Shown: positions 8,457 to 17,276, numbered from the stretch's first letter. The stretch: DNA of 64,000 nucleotides from JAEUWI01 sp942492815 (GCA_942492815.1 OW818658.1:3472001-3536000); one strand, 5' to 3'. The notes: generated by a model not told the origin, from the sequence alone. Made by a program: numbers and translations.

Positions 8457-10808
8457 CTACTTCGGACTCCACAAAAACACTCGGCGGTGCAGGCCGCCGC
8501 GAACGCTTCGACCGGGCATCTCCAGATCGACGAGTACGGCGACGCTGTTTTTCTCGCCGGGGCGGATGAAATCGCTGACATCCACGTCGAAGGGATACTT
8601 CGACTTGGGCGCGCCACTGCGTGTGGGCGCATCGGATTGGACGGGCCGCATCACGCCGTTGACCCAAACCCAGACAGCCGTATTGTAGACTCCGCCGAAG
8701 GTGAGCCGGTACTCCATCCCTTCAGTCCCGGCGGGCACGTCAAACTCGGTGCGGTACCAGGCCTTGCCCCAGAGGTTCCAGCTCTTCTCGTCCTGATAGC
8801 CCTGGGTCTCCCAGGACTGGGTCACGTCGATGGGTTTCCAGCCATTTTCAACGCCGGGGAGGTACCACTGATAAACCGTGCCGATGTCTTCCGGGTCCGG
8901 TTTGAATTCCCACTCGCGGGGCAGCATGGCCACGAGGGTACCTTTGGCGCCCGACGTTCGATCCAGGAGGTCCCGATAGATCTTCAGGTGGGTCTCCAGG
9001 CTGGAGGACTCTGCGACGGCGATCTCCGGGGCGATGGGAATGAGTCCGGTCCGGATGGTCGATGCTTCCTCGCGCAGGGCGAGCATCTTCTCTCCCTCGT
9101 TAATGGCGGCGGTAAAGTTGCCCTCCACCACCGCCGTCTCCATGGCCAGGAAGGCCATCATGTGGTCGTGGGCCAGTCGCAGCACACGTACGCGCTCACG
9201 AAAAGTTTCGTCGTCGGCCTTTTCCACTGCGGAGACCATGAGGGTGTTCAGCTTATCCTGAACATCGGGCAGAATGAGCCGCCACTGCATGAGTTCGCCC
9301 CAGCGCTCGTGGGTGGTGGTGGCCTCGACCGCGTCTTCGAGGGTCCAGATGTATTTTTCCACCGCATCGCCCGCCGCGCCATAGAACTGCTGGCAATACT
9401 CGCGCACGAGCGCGTCCACGTCGGCGTCTGCGTCCCACATGAGACGGGCGCGGACATAGTAGTTGAGGTGGGTCACCATCCAGGCATTGTTGCCCTCGGT
9501 CCAGAAGCCCCACACGCCCTGATCGCGAAACCAGGGCAGATCATGCTTCAGGCAGTGGAGCGCGGGAAAGGGCAGGTTGTCCACGGCCTTGCCGGGGTCG
9601 TAGTCATAGATGATGATGGGGTCGAGGGCATCGGTCCAGCGCTCCAGCACTTGCTGATAGTGGATGCGCTGCCAGCAGCGCGGGTCGCCCGTTTGGTGGA
9701 TGGTGCAGGTGCCGAGCATGGCGGATTGAATGCCGAGGTTGGGCGAGAGCGGCCCCGTGGATTCCGGCGGACGCACGCGGTTAGCATAGCCGTTGGTGAG
9801 CACCCAGCGCTCCGGAAATTCCTTGTAGACCTCTGCTGCGACCTGATTGGCGAAATGGAACCACAAATCGCTCAGGCTCGGATCCCCATAGCCCTTGCCC
9901 ACGAAGCCGGGGAAGAAGCGCTGGCAATTCTTGCAGTAGCACATGGGGTGACCATCGGGCGGCGCAAAACCGAAGGTGAGCATGTCCGGATCTGCGCGGA
10001 AAGCCTTCTTGATCGTCTCCGCACCGATGCGAACGCCCTCGGGCTCGGTCATGCACATCATGTCGCGCAGGCGCTCCCCTTTTTCATCGACCGCATAGAT
10101 CTCGGGGTGGGCGTCGAAATACTGGTCGGCGGGCGCGAGCAAGGTGATGGAGCCGTCACCCGGCAGGCTCAGGTGCAGCTTGGTGAGTTTGTTGCGGTCG
10201 TACCACTGGGTGAAGTCCGCGCGGTCCAGTTCGCTCACCGGCATCCAGCCCGAATACCAGATATCGCGGATGCGAAAGCTGGGCCGCTCCACGCGATCGA
10301 TTGCACCGATCGTTATGGTGGGGCTTGAGGGCAATACTTCGCCGAAGGCGCCCGGAAAGAACCAGCGGCAACCGAGATCCTGCTCCAGGAAGTCATAGAC
10401 GGCGAAGAGCGTGCCGCTGTAGTTCCAGTCTTCATTTCCCGCGAGGATCAGATTGGAACCCACGGTCTTGATGAGGATCGCCTCCTCGTTCATCTGGGGC
10501 GTGTGGCCCGAAGGTATCTCGACGCCCAGCGCCGCGACGGCGTTGCTCCGGCCCACCAGGATTCGCGCACCTTCACCCGCCTCGGACTCCTTCACCACCG
10601 GCAGGGTCGCGCCGCTGATACGGGCAAGGACATCGCTCAGCGCCTGGGCGGCTTCGAGGGCTTGCTCCGTGGGGGCGTCGGCCACGACGATGGTGGCACG
10701 GGGCTGTCCGTCCTCTACAAGCAGGAGTTCCCCACGGGCGGGAGCGGTCAGCAGGGCCAGCAAGGATGCAGTAATAAAGGCGAGTTTGTTCCAGAGTTTC
10801 ACAGGCAT
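8457..10808 (-). CDS. DUF4838 / alpha-glucuronidase-like secreted glycosidase
   Basis: The 783-residue protein has a Sec signal peptide (MPVKLWNKLAFITASLLALL...). This fixes the ATG at 10808, although the frame remains open to 11006. Residues 30-140 resemble the N-terminal domain of GH67/GH115 alpha-glucuronidases (ARILVGRSNAV). The central 180-560 region is a TIM-barrel-like DUF4838 domain with paired Cys and Trp motifs (HPMCYCKNCQRFFPGF, DYDPGKAVDNLPFPA). The last 120 residues resemble the jelly-roll sugar-binding domain of GH2 enzymes (WYRTEFDVPAG, VWVWVNGV). A role in releasing uronic acid or related sugars from plant or algal polysaccharide is inferred from domains. The divergent acetyl xylan esterase next door fits xylan breakdown. 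Confidence 0.8.
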   Translation of the reverse strand: MPVKLWNKLAFITASLLALLTAPARGELLLVEDGQPRATIVVADAPTEQALEAAQALSDVLARISGATLPVVKESEAGEGARILVGRSNAVAALGVEIPSGHTPQMNEEAILIKTVGSNLILAGNEDWNYSGTLFAVYDFLEQDLGCRWFFPGAFGEVLPSSPTITIGAIDRVERPSFRIRDIWYSGWMPVSELDRADFTQWYDRNKLTKLHLSLPGDGSITLLAPADQYFDAHPEIYAVDEKGERLRDMMCMTEPEGVRIGAETIKKAFRADPDMLTFGFAPPDGHPMCYCKNCQRFFPGFVGKGYGDPSLSDLWFHFANQVAAEVYKEFPERWVLTNGYANRVRPPESTGPLSPNLGIQSAMLGTCTIHQTGDPRCWQRIHYQQVLERWTDALDPIIIYDYDPGKAVDNLPFPALHCLKHDLPWFRDQGVWGFWTEGNNAWMVTHLNYYVRARLMWDADADVDALVREYCQQFYGAAGDAVEKYIWTLEDAVEATTTHERWGELMQWRLILPDVQDKLNTLMVSAVEKADDETFRERVRVLRLAHDHMMAFLAMETAVVEGNFTAAINEGEKMLALREEASTIRTGLIPIAPEIAVAESSSLETHLKIYRDLLDRTSGAKGTLVAMLPREWEFKPDPEDIGTVYQWYLPGVENGWKPIDVTQSWETQGYQDEKSWNLWGKAWYRTEFDVPAGTEGMEYRLTFGGVYNTAVWVWVNGVMRPVQSDAPTRSGAPKSKYPFDVDVSDFIRPGEKNSVAVLVDLEMPGRSVRGGLHRRVFLWSPK

Positions 10809-10916
10809 GGTCCGCGCGCTTTCTCCGAGGTTGATGGTGCAACGCTCCCCTGGTTCGATTGTGGCAGAGGACCCCCTTCGAATTCCAAGTGAAAATCGAG
10901 GGGGCGGGCCGGAGCG

Positions 10917-10945
10917 TTGACGCCCCCTCCCCCCCTTGCTATACT
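10917..10945 (+). promoter_or_regulatory. Promoter of the first acetyl xylan esterase gene
   Basis: TTGACG (10917-10922), a 17-bp spacer and TATACT (10940-10945), the latter within CTTGCTATACTCG. The predicted leader is about 24 nt and holds a GGAG site before the ATG at 10976. The same 13-bp -10 context recurs before the paralogous esterase gene at 12381. Confidence 0.7.
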
Positions 10946-10975
10946 CGCGAGCACTTACCCCATCGGAGAAGGCCC

Positions 10976-12259
10976 ATGTTCCGTTTGAATCCGTATGCCA
11001 TTGCAATTGCCCTTTTCGCCGTTCTTTTTGTGCTTCACAGCACGGCCCAGGAACCCTACACTGTTTCCGTGGTTACGGACCGGGCGGAGGCGCTTTATGG
11101 GGTCGGGGAAACGGTCACATTCAGCGTTCAGGTACTGCACGAGGGTTCGCCCGTCACGGAAGGCGAGGTCGCAGTGGAACTGAGCAACGACGGCTCGGTC
11201 GAAATCAAGCGTGGTACACGCGTGTTGTCCAGCGAGCCTGTAATCGTTACCGGGACGCTCGACCAGCCCGGCTTTCTGCGCTGCACCGTCACGTATACCC
11301 TGCCGGACACGACGAAGTTTATCGGTCTCGGTGCGGCGGGCCTGGACCCGCAGAATATCAAGCCGAGCATGCCCGTGCCCGATGACTTCGACGCCTTCTG
11401 GGCGGCGAAGAGGGCGAAGCTGGCGGAGCTGCCCATGAATCCGCGCTTCACGCCCGTGGAGTCGGCCGTGGCGGGCGTCAAGGCTATCGACGTGCAACTC
11501 GATTGTCTGGGGGGTGCGCCGGTCTCAGGCTACTATTGCATCCCCGCAGGTGCGACAGAGAAATCCCTCCCCGCGCTTCTGTATGTGCATGGCGCGGGCG
11601 TCGGCAGTTCCACGCTCCAACCGGATCTGGCCACCGAAGGCCTTCTCGTGTTCGACATCAACGCCCACGGCATTCCCAATGGTCAACCGGACGAGTATTA
11701 CAAGAACCTCTCTGAGGGCCGCCTCAAGAATTATCGCCTCCACGGTCGCGAGGATCGCGAGACCTACTATTTCCTCGGCATGTATTACCGCCTCATGCGC
11801 GCCATCGACTTCCTCACAGCGCAACCCGAGTGGGACGGCACTACGCTCATCGTCCGCGGCTCAAGCCAGGGCGGTGGACAGTCGCTCGTGGCGGCGGGGC
11901 TGGATCCGCGCGTGACGGCCATCGCTCCCGGCGTTCCGGCCATGTGCGACCACTCCGGCATCATCAACGGCTGGCCGCGCCTGGTGCCGAGGGACGGTGC
12001 GGGCAATCCCGACCCGAAGATTCTGGAGGTGGCGCGCTACTACGACGCTATGAACTTCGCCGCGCGCACCAAGGCTGAGGCGCTGGTGTCGGTGGGCTTC
12101 ATCGACAACACCTGCCGCCCCACGACGGTGTACGCGGCGTACAACAACCTGCAGGGCCCGAAGAAGATCTTCAACATGCCGCAGATGGGCCATAAGAACG
12201 CGCCGGAATGGGATGGGATGGTACTGGAGATGATCAGGGCGCATGTGGGGAAACAATGA
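10976..12259 (+). CDS. Acetyl xylan esterase-like alpha/beta hydrolase (paralogue 1)
   Basis: The 427-residue secreted protein starts at the ATG at 10976, with signal peptide MFRLNPYAIAIALFAVLF. Residues 25-120 form an Ig-like beta domain (VSVVTDRAEALYGVGETVTF). An AXE1/Abhydrolase domain follows, with PDDFDAFWAAKRAKL at its start, the nucleophile elbow GSSQGGGQS, an acidic residue at FIDNTCRP and a His at MGHKNAPEW. The family removes acetyl groups from xylan or cephalosporin-like esters. The neighbour downstream is a close paralogue in the same orientation. Its own stop codon TGA is the first unit of a heptad repeat. Confidence 0.88.
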   Translation: MFRLNPYAIAIALFAVLFVLHSTAQEPYTVSVVTDRAEALYGVGETVTFSVQVLHEGSPVTEGEVAVELSNDGSVEIKRGTRVLSSEPVIVTGTLDQPGFLRCTVTYTLPDTTKFIGLGAAGLDPQNIKPSMPVPDDFDAFWAAKRAKLAELPMNPRFTPVESAVAGVKAIDVQLDCLGGAPVSGYYCIPAGATEKSLPALLYVHGAGVGSSTLQPDLATEGLLVFDINAHGIPNGQPDEYYKNLSEGRLKNYRLHGREDRETYYFLGMYYRLMRAIDFLTAQPEWDGTTLIVRGSSQGGGQSLVAAGLDPRVTAIAPGVPAMCDHSGIINGWPRLVPRDGAGNPDPKILEVARYYDAMNFAARTKAEALVSVGFIDNTCRPTTVYAAYNNLQGPKKIFNMPQMGHKNAPEWDGMVLEMIRAHVGKQ

Positions 12260-12305
12260 AGGATGAAGGATGAAGGATAAAGGCTGAAGGCTGAAGGCTG
12301 AAGGC
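12257..12305. repeat. Seven-unit heptad tandem repeat (TGAAGGA/TGAAGGC)
   Basis: Seven consecutive 7-nt units: three TGAAGGA, one TAAAGGC and three TGAAGGC. The first unit contains the stop codon of the preceding esterase gene. Related GAAGGAT sequence forms a hairpin at 63572-63659 beside zapA. Confidence 0.85.
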
Positions 12306-12357
12306 ATGACCCACAAATAGTTCCACCTCACGCTTTTGTAACACGTCCTTCGTCCCC

Positions 12358-12386
12358 TTGAGTGACCGGTGGTCGCTTGCTATACT
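12358..12386 (+). promoter_or_regulatory. Promoter of the second acetyl xylan esterase gene
   Basis: TTGAGT (12358-12363), a 17-bp spacer and TATACT (12381-12386). The -10 lies in the same CTTGCTATACTCG context as the promoter of the first paralogue, suggesting the promoter was duplicated along with the gene. Confidence 0.7.
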
Positions 12387-12416
12387 CGGCAGACGAAAAC
12401 CAACTGGAGAGCCCCC

Positions 12417-13694
12417 ATGTCCGCCTTTGTCCCCCGCGCTTTTCTTCACTTCATCGCGTTTGCCCTGCTGACCCTCACCGCAGCGGCGCAGGATGCCGTG
12501 GTGGTCTCGGTCGCCACGGATCGCGAGGATGCCCTCTACAAAGTGGGTGATCCAGTAACCTACACGATCACCGTGAAGCGCAACGATGCGCTCGTCACCG
12601 AGGGCGATGTGAATGTTGAGCTGAGCAACGACGGCATCACACTGGAGCGCACGACACGCCCCCTTTCCGAGGCTACGGTGACCAGCACCCTCAATACGCC
12701 CGGCTTCCTGTGGTGCATCGTCACCTATACGGGCGCGGATGGCAAAGCCACCGTGGGCTATGGCAGCGCGGGCTTTGACCCGCTGGACATCAAGCCGAGT
12801 TTAACCGTGCCCGACGACTTCGACGCTTTCTGGGCAGAGAAGAAAGCCAAGCTCGCGGAGGTGCCCATGAATGCGAAGCTCACGCCGGTGGAATCCCCCG
12901 CCGCCAACGTGGAGTGCTTCGACGTGCAGGTGGACTGCCTCGGTGGCGCGCCGGTGTCGGGCTACCTGACCCGGCCCATCGGCGCGAAGCCGAAGAGCCT
13001 GGCGGCCATGCTCTTCGTCCATGGTGCGGGCGTCGTCAGTGCGCGGAAGCAGCCGACCATCGCGGCGGAGGGCGTACTCGCGTTGGACATCAACGCCCAC
13101 GGCATCCCCAACGGCCAGCCCGACCAGTTCTACAAAGATCTCTCGGCGGGCAAGCTCAACGGCTATCCCCACTTCGGTAAAGAGGACCGCGAGACGTCCT
13201 ACTTCCTGGGCATGTACCTGCGCCTCATCCGCGCCATGGAGTTTCTCGAAGCGCAGCCCGAGTGGGATGGCAAGATCTTCATGGTCGAAGGCACGAGCCA
13301 AGGTGGCGGCCAGTCCCTCGCGGCGGCTGGTCTCAACCCGAAAGTAACGCTGCTGTGCGCCGGCGTGCCCGCCATCTGCGAGCACACGGGCGTCATCGCC
13401 GGGTGGCCCCTGCTCGTGCCGCGCGATGCGTCGGGCAATCCCGATGCGAAAGTGCTGGAAGCTTCGCGCTACTTCGACGCCATGAACTTTGCGGCCCGCA
13501 CCAAAGCCGACGCACTGGTGTCGGTGGGCTTCATCGACGGCGTCTGCCGCCCCACCAGCGTCTACGCGGCATTTAACAATCTTCTGGGCAAGAAGGAAAT
13601 GCTCAACAAACCCCTGATGAACCACGCCGTCGCCCCCGAGTGGGACGCCATGGTGCTGGCGAAGGTGAAGGCGCAGATTGCGGCGCGGGACTGA
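12417..13694 (+). CDS. Acetyl xylan esterase-like alpha/beta hydrolase (paralogue 2)
   Basis: The 425-residue secreted protein has the same architecture as its upstream neighbour: signal peptide, Ig-like beta domain, then an AXE1 domain. Key residues are the nucleophile elbow GTSQGGGQS, FIDGVCRPTS for the acidic member and MNHAVAPEW for the His. Long blocks are identical or nearly so (DINAHGIPNGQP, SRYFDAMNFAARTKADALVS), so this is a tandem duplication. The ATG at 12417 was chosen for its signal peptide and GGAGA site. Separate promoters imply the two copies are not strictly co-transcribed. Different acyl or backbone preferences are possible but not visible here. Confidence 0.88.
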   Translation: MSAFVPRAFLHFIAFALLTLTAAAQDAVVVSVATDREDALYKVGDPVTYTITVKRNDALVTEGDVNVELSNDGITLERTTRPLSEATVTSTLNTPGFLWCIVTYTGADGKATVGYGSAGFDPLDIKPSLTVPDDFDAFWAEKKAKLAEVPMNAKLTPVESPAANVECFDVQVDCLGGAPVSGYLTRPIGAKPKSLAAMLFVHGAGVVSARKQPTIAAEGVLALDINAHGIPNGQPDQFYKDLSAGKLNGYPHFGKEDRETSYFLGMYLRLIRAMEFLEAQPEWDGKIFMVEGTSQGGGQSLAAAGLNPKVTLLCAGVPAICEHTGVIAGWPLLVPRDASGNPDAKVLEASRYFDAMNFAARTKADALVSVGFIDGVCRPTSVYAAFNNLLGKKEMLNKPLMNHAVAPEWDAMVLAKVKAQIAARD

Positions 13695-13715
13695 TACGCG
13701 CGGGTGTGTCGGCCC

Positions 13716-14019
13716 CAGGGACTGACGCACCCAGGAACACAGCGAAGATCTTTGCGAGTTCAGACCCACCGCGTACCACAATGCGCGCCCGCGACGTTGC
13801 CGGGTGTGGCTGTCCCGTCGTTTGCGGAGGCGACCTCAAGCACAAGCGACACTTGGACCAGACAACACGTCGCCTGTTCTCGTGATCATGTATGGGTATT
13901 GTCCACTTCGCGCACGACGGGACAGCCACACCCAGAATCGCCTCGACCTCAATCCGCAGTGTGCGTCTGTTCAACGGGCACCGCACAATTCAACATTCAC
14001 GAGGGTGCGTCAGTCCCTG
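13716..14019. repeat. Nested inverted-repeat element, copy 2
   Basis: Outer perfect 17-bp arms at 13716-13732 and 14003-14019 (core AGGGACTGACGCACCC) enclose inner perfect 20-bp arms at 13802-13821 and 13914-13933 (core GGGTGTGGCTGTCCCGTCG). The inner arms extend imperfectly inward. Size (304 bp) and nesting match copy 1 at 5187-5508, though the arm sequences differ apart from the shared GGGAC motif. It fills the gap between the esterase and the convergent M56 gene; no gene is supported inside. Confidence 0.8.
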
Positions 14020-14053
14020 CTCACCCGCCGTCAACTGCGGTTCAACCGGCGAT

Positions 14054-16612
14054 TCAGCCGGAGGTACGTTGGTCTCTCTCCACCGAAACGACTCTCACCA
14101 CAATGACAACAGGCTTACCTCCGTCTCGCCTCGTCACATGGTAGCGCCAATCGCCATCCATTTCATCGGGGGCAATTACGAATCGGGTTAAATCTTTCTC
14201 CCCGCTTGCGCCCTCGACCCCTGGAACTTCAGGGAGTCCACGTTCTATTTCCACTTCAACGCTGAGCGCTCCGGCACCGCCCTCGTCTGTGTCCGCCACC
14301 GGCGCGGCCCTTACGGTGGTTACGGGCAGTAAAGCGGAATCCGTCGGTGCGTTTTCCAGAGAAGTCACTTGCTCTCCAATCGTTATGCTCGCGGATTGCT
14401 CGACCAGCGTCTCTACCGTTGGACTGGCGATGAACTTGGCCTGTCCATTCTCGACGGCTTGTCGACATGCCCGCTCAAACGCTTCCCATTGTTCCGCTAC
14501 CCCGCCGCCCAACAGATTAAAACTCTCTCCGTGTTCTGCAATCTTCATTTCATGGTCTGGCAAGATATCGGCATCCGCGCTAACTTCGAGAATCGAGGTT
14601 GATATTCGAAGTGCTCTCACCTTTGATTGTATCTCGCTGGATACTGACGAACTCTGCCCCACCGCAAACGGCAGTGTCAGCCATTCACCTTTCGGCGCGT
14701 TTTTCACGCTGTCGCCAAAGGCCGCCTTCAAATGCGTCTCGTCCACGGTACCATTCAAAAGCTGAAGCTTTCGCTCTTCAAAATCCACAACGGCCTGCTC
14801 CGCCGAGATCGTTCCATAATCCGCCGACACCACCACCGCCTTGTTGAACTGAAAACGATGCATCCTCTGCCCTGCGATCAACAGCGTCTCGGCCGTAACG
14901 GTTAAATCAGAAAATGTCGCCACAACATTGCCATTAAGAAACATTCTGCCGTCGTTATCGCCAGTATTTGCATGATCGAGGTGCTTCGCCTGCAGCCGGA
15001 CCTCGCCCAACGCCTCGCCCAGATCCAGCATGAAATCAATGTCTTTGAACTGCGTCACCGCTCCATCGCGTGTCGCTCTGCTATACCACATGTTCAATAT
15101 ACGGGATTCATCTTCCTGCACAGGCACTAAATCACTGACTCCAACTTCATCCGCCTTGCCTTTGGCAAGCTGAAAGGCCCCATCCCTGAGATCAAGAACC
15201 ATGCGCGCCGCTTTTAGATCACGAAAAGCTGTACTATCCATTGTCAGTTCGAAGAACTCGACCACGCCATCAGAATTAATCGTTAAGCGCTTCGCCACAA
15301 CCGTCAAATCAGGATAAATTCCCTGTACTTCCCCTTCAACAACGACCTTCACCTGCTCTTCACCTTGTGGATACACCAACTCTCCCGTTGCGGTTATTTT
15401 AAGTGCCGACATTCCGTTCTTCGCCGATTCAACGCGAAATCCCAACTTCCCTGATCGCATCAATGCGCCATCTTTAGTGACAGCCGACTTCTCTGCCGTG
15501 AGATCGCGAATACGAAATGCCTCTTCGAACTCCGCCGCCCGGGACGCGTCGAACTCTTTCTCCGCCCCATCCGTCGCGCCGGGCAGCACCCACCCCGCCA
15601 CGAGCAACAACGTCACCAGCGCTCCATAGTGCCCCCACCCCCTGTGCCCATGCCCACCCTCCAGTGCGCGGCGCACGCGGCGGTCTATCGCGCCGAAGCT
15701 ATCCGCCATGCCCGCCATGGCCCAGCTCGACTGGGGCAGTGACACGCGCTCGGCCACGTTCACCAATGTGCGCGAATAGGCCGCGCCGCTGGCGATGCCG
15801 CGTGACAGCACCAGGTCGTCGCAGCAGAACTCGCGCTCTTCGCGGATGCGGCGGTTGAGCCACCAGATGGCCGGGTTCCACCAGAGCAGGGCTTGGGTCG
15901 CCGCCTGGATTCCGTTGACCAGGGCGTCCATGCGCCGCACGTGGGCGAGTTCGTGGGCGAGGAGGATATCGAGTTCGTCTTCGGGCATGGTCGCGGCCCA
16001 GGCGGGCAGGATGATGAAGGGACGGAGGATCCCGCCCGACTGTGGGGCACCCGCTGCTTCGCTCAGGCGGAGGCGGGGCGTACGCCGGAGTTTTAAGGAG
16101 CGGGCCATTGCGTGGAAGCGCTCCTGGAGCGTCTCCTCGGCTACCGCGCCGTTCCATATCAGCGTTCTCGCTACGAGACATTGACGCGCGATCAAGAAGA
16201 CGATTACGGCGGCCCCCGCAGCCTCCAAGAGCAACAGCCATGCCTTCGTGGAAAGGACGGGCGCTTGCGGCCTGAAGGTCGCAACCGGGACTATTGGGGA
16301 AGGCGTAGACGGTGCTGGGGATGTTTCAACGGTCACGCGAAGGTCCGAATTCGCCAGAGGCGCGGGCTCGTTGGTGAAGGCGCGCGCAAGCAGGTCCGAG
16401 AATCCATAGGCCACGCCGAAGACCGGGGGCACGGCGAACTTCAACAATACGACCAATAGCAACCCGTAACGAAATCCTGGCCGCAGGGATCGGCCCGCAG
16501 CCAGCATCGCCAAGACCAGGAGCAGTAGCAGGGCCCCCTGCCCCGTGGATGCCACCGTCCATTCCCACCAAGTCGCCGCAGCCCGATTCAATCTTTCCAC
16601 CATGCCGCTCAT
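14054..16612 (-). CDS. M56 (BlaR1-like) metalloprotease with LptA-like and secretin-like C-terminal domains
   Basis: The protein has 852 residues. Residues 1-345 form the BlaR1/MecR1-like M56 core: hydrophobic segments near 26-40, 48-66 and 123-142, zinc motif HELAH (220-224), the downstream EEREFCCDD ligand region, and a last membrane segment near 328-345. Instead of a penicillin-binding sensor, the extracytoplasmic part holds an LptA/OstA-like beta region (strands such as VEGEVQGIYPDLTVVAKRL and NGNVVATFSDLTVTAETLL). A secretin-like segment follows at about 666-750 (ISTSILEVSADAD, FIASPTVETLVEQSASITIG). The ATG at 16612 overlaps the blaI stop as ATGA. By analogy it senses an envelope state and cleaves the adjacent BlaI repressor. 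The ligand is unknown, and the domain calls beyond M56 rest on motif similarity. Confidence 0.82.
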   Translation of the reverse strand: MSGMVERLNRAAATWWEWTVASTGQGALLLLLVLAMLAAGRSLRPGFRYGLLLVVLLKFAVPPVFGVAYGFSDLLARAFTNEPAPLANSDLRVTVETSPAPSTPSPIVPVATFRPQAPVLSTKAWLLLLEAAGAAVIVFLIARQCLVARTLIWNGAVAEETLQERFHAMARSLKLRRTPRLRLSEAAGAPQSGGILRPFIILPAWAATMPEDELDILLAHELAHVRRMDALVNGIQAATQALLWWNPAIWWLNRRIREEREFCCDDLVLSRGIASGAAYSRTLVNVAERVSLPQSSWAMAGMADSFGAIDRRVRRALEGGHGHRGWGHYGALVTLLLVAGWVLPGATDGAEKEFDASRAAEFEEAFRIRDLTAEKSAVTKDGALMRSGKLGFRVESAKNGMSALKITATGELVYPQGEEQVKVVVEGEVQGIYPDLTVVAKRLTINSDGVVEFFELTMDSTAFRDLKAARMVLDLRDGAFQLAKGKADEVGVSDLVPVQEDESRILNMWYSRATRDGAVTQFKDIDFMLDLGEALGEVRLQAKHLDHANTGDNDGRMFLNGNVVATFSDLTVTAETLLIAGQRMHRFQFNKAVVVSADYGTISAEQAVVDFEERKLQLLNGTVDETHLKAAFGDSVKNAPKGEWLTLPFAVGQSSSVSSEIQSKVRALRISTSILEVSADADILPDHEMKIAEHGESFNLLGGGVAEQWEAFERACRQAVENGQAKFIASPTVETLVEQSASITIGEQVTSLENAPTDSALLPVTTVRAAPVADTDEGGAGALSVEVEIERGLPEVPGVEGASGEKDLTRFVIAPDEMDGDWRYHVTRRDGGKPVVIVVRVVSVERDQRTSG

Positions 16613-17001
16613 GATTTGCCTCCTTTTCGTTGTTCCTGTTCGTCCAACAACTGCCGCAATGCCGCTATCTGCTCCGTACTCAAGGGTTGCTCTTCCAAAA
16701 ACATGGACACGAGCGGGATAGGATTGCCGCCGAAGACGCGGTCTACGAGTTTCTTCACCTGTTCGCGTCCGGCGGAGTGGCCCCGCTTGTTGGGGCGATA
16801 GAGGAAGGCCCGCTGTCCTTTGAGCTTGCGATGGGAAACGAGCCCTTTGGTTTCGAGCCGACGCAGAAAGGTAATCACGGTGGGCTGGGCCCAGCCGGTG
16901 GATTCCGCGAGGGACTCGTAGATCTCGCGCGTGGTGCCCTCCCCCATCTCCACGAGGGCCTGCAAGACTTGTGCTTCCGCTTCCGAAATCAGGGGTGCCA
17001 T
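16609..17001 (-). CDS. BlaI/MecI-family transcriptional repressor (module 1)
   Basis: The 130-residue protein has a winged-helix DNA-binding domain (ISEAEAQVLQALVEMGEG, then WAQPTVITFLRRLETKGLV) and a C-terminal dimerisation helix region (LSTEQIAALRQLLDEQEQR). The ATG at 17001 has a perfect AAGGAGG site 6 nt upstream; an in-frame start 30 bp earlier is less likely. The gene is translationally coupled to the M56 protease that should cleave it. Two palindromes overlap its promoter, so it probably represses its own operon. Other targets cannot be told from this window. Confidence 0.92.
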   Translation of the reverse strand: MAPLISEAEAQVLQALVEMGEGTTREIYESLAESTGWAQPTVITFLRRLETKGLVSHRKLKGQRAFLYRPNKRGHSAGREQVKKLVDRVFGGNPIPLVSMFLEEQPLSTEQIAALRQLLDEQEQRKGGKS

Positions 17002-17029
17002 GGGTGCCTCCTTGGGTTGAGCATGGGGC

Positions 17030-17058
17030 ATTATGGTTTACGTTTGTAAATTTGTCAA
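17030..17058 (-). promoter_or_regulatory. Promoter of BlaI/M56 module 1
   Basis: On the minus strand, a perfect TTGACA (17053-17058), a 17-bp spacer and CATAAT (17030-17035). This is one of the strongest sigma-70-type promoters in the window. Its spacer contains the first BlaI-type palindrome. Confidence 0.8.
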
Positions 17059-17077
17059 GTGGAATTTTACAAATGTA
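17037..17077. promoter_or_regulatory. Candidate BlaI operators of module 1
   Basis: Two palindromes: TTTAC-N4-GTAAA at 17037-17050, between -10 and -35, and TACAAATGTA at 17068-17077, just upstream of -35. Both match the TACA...TGTA style of known BlaI/MecI operators. Binding at the first site would block RNA polymerase. Confidence 0.65.
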
Positions 17078-17137
17078 GATTTTGGATGGTTGGGGCTTGG
17101 ATTGGCGCTGAGCCACGGTGGCGTGGATGAGCGGCGA

Positions 17138-17173
17138 ATGGACGAAGTGGACTTGGTGGACGGAGTGGACGGG
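17138..17173. repeat. Four 9-bp tandem units (GTGGACNNN)
   Basis: ATGGACGAA, GTGGACTTG, GTGGACGGA and GTGGACGGG in tandem, within the noncoding gap upstream of the BlaI promoter. The rest of 17080-17270 shows no gene. Confidence 0.6.
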
Positions 17174-17276
17174 TGCCTGTGAAAGATACTCAAGATACGC
17201 CACGACTTACGGGAACCACGCCATTGCCCCTGGACAGGGACATTGAAACCGCGGTGAGTATGCGCGGACCGCGACA

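Noticed and set aside
8487..10328. A 613-codon plus-strand frame
   Set aside because: It is antisense to the DUF4838 protein gene and has shadow-frame composition.
12257..12305. Possible CRISPR array or small-protein coding repeat
   Set aside because: The units are only 7 bp, directly adjacent with no spacers, so it is a simple tandem repeat.
5187..14019. The two nested inverted-repeat elements as ends of one composite transposon
   Set aside because: Their arm sequences differ and neither carries a transposase or target duplication; the genes between them are ordinary for this genome. They are treated as separate repeats.
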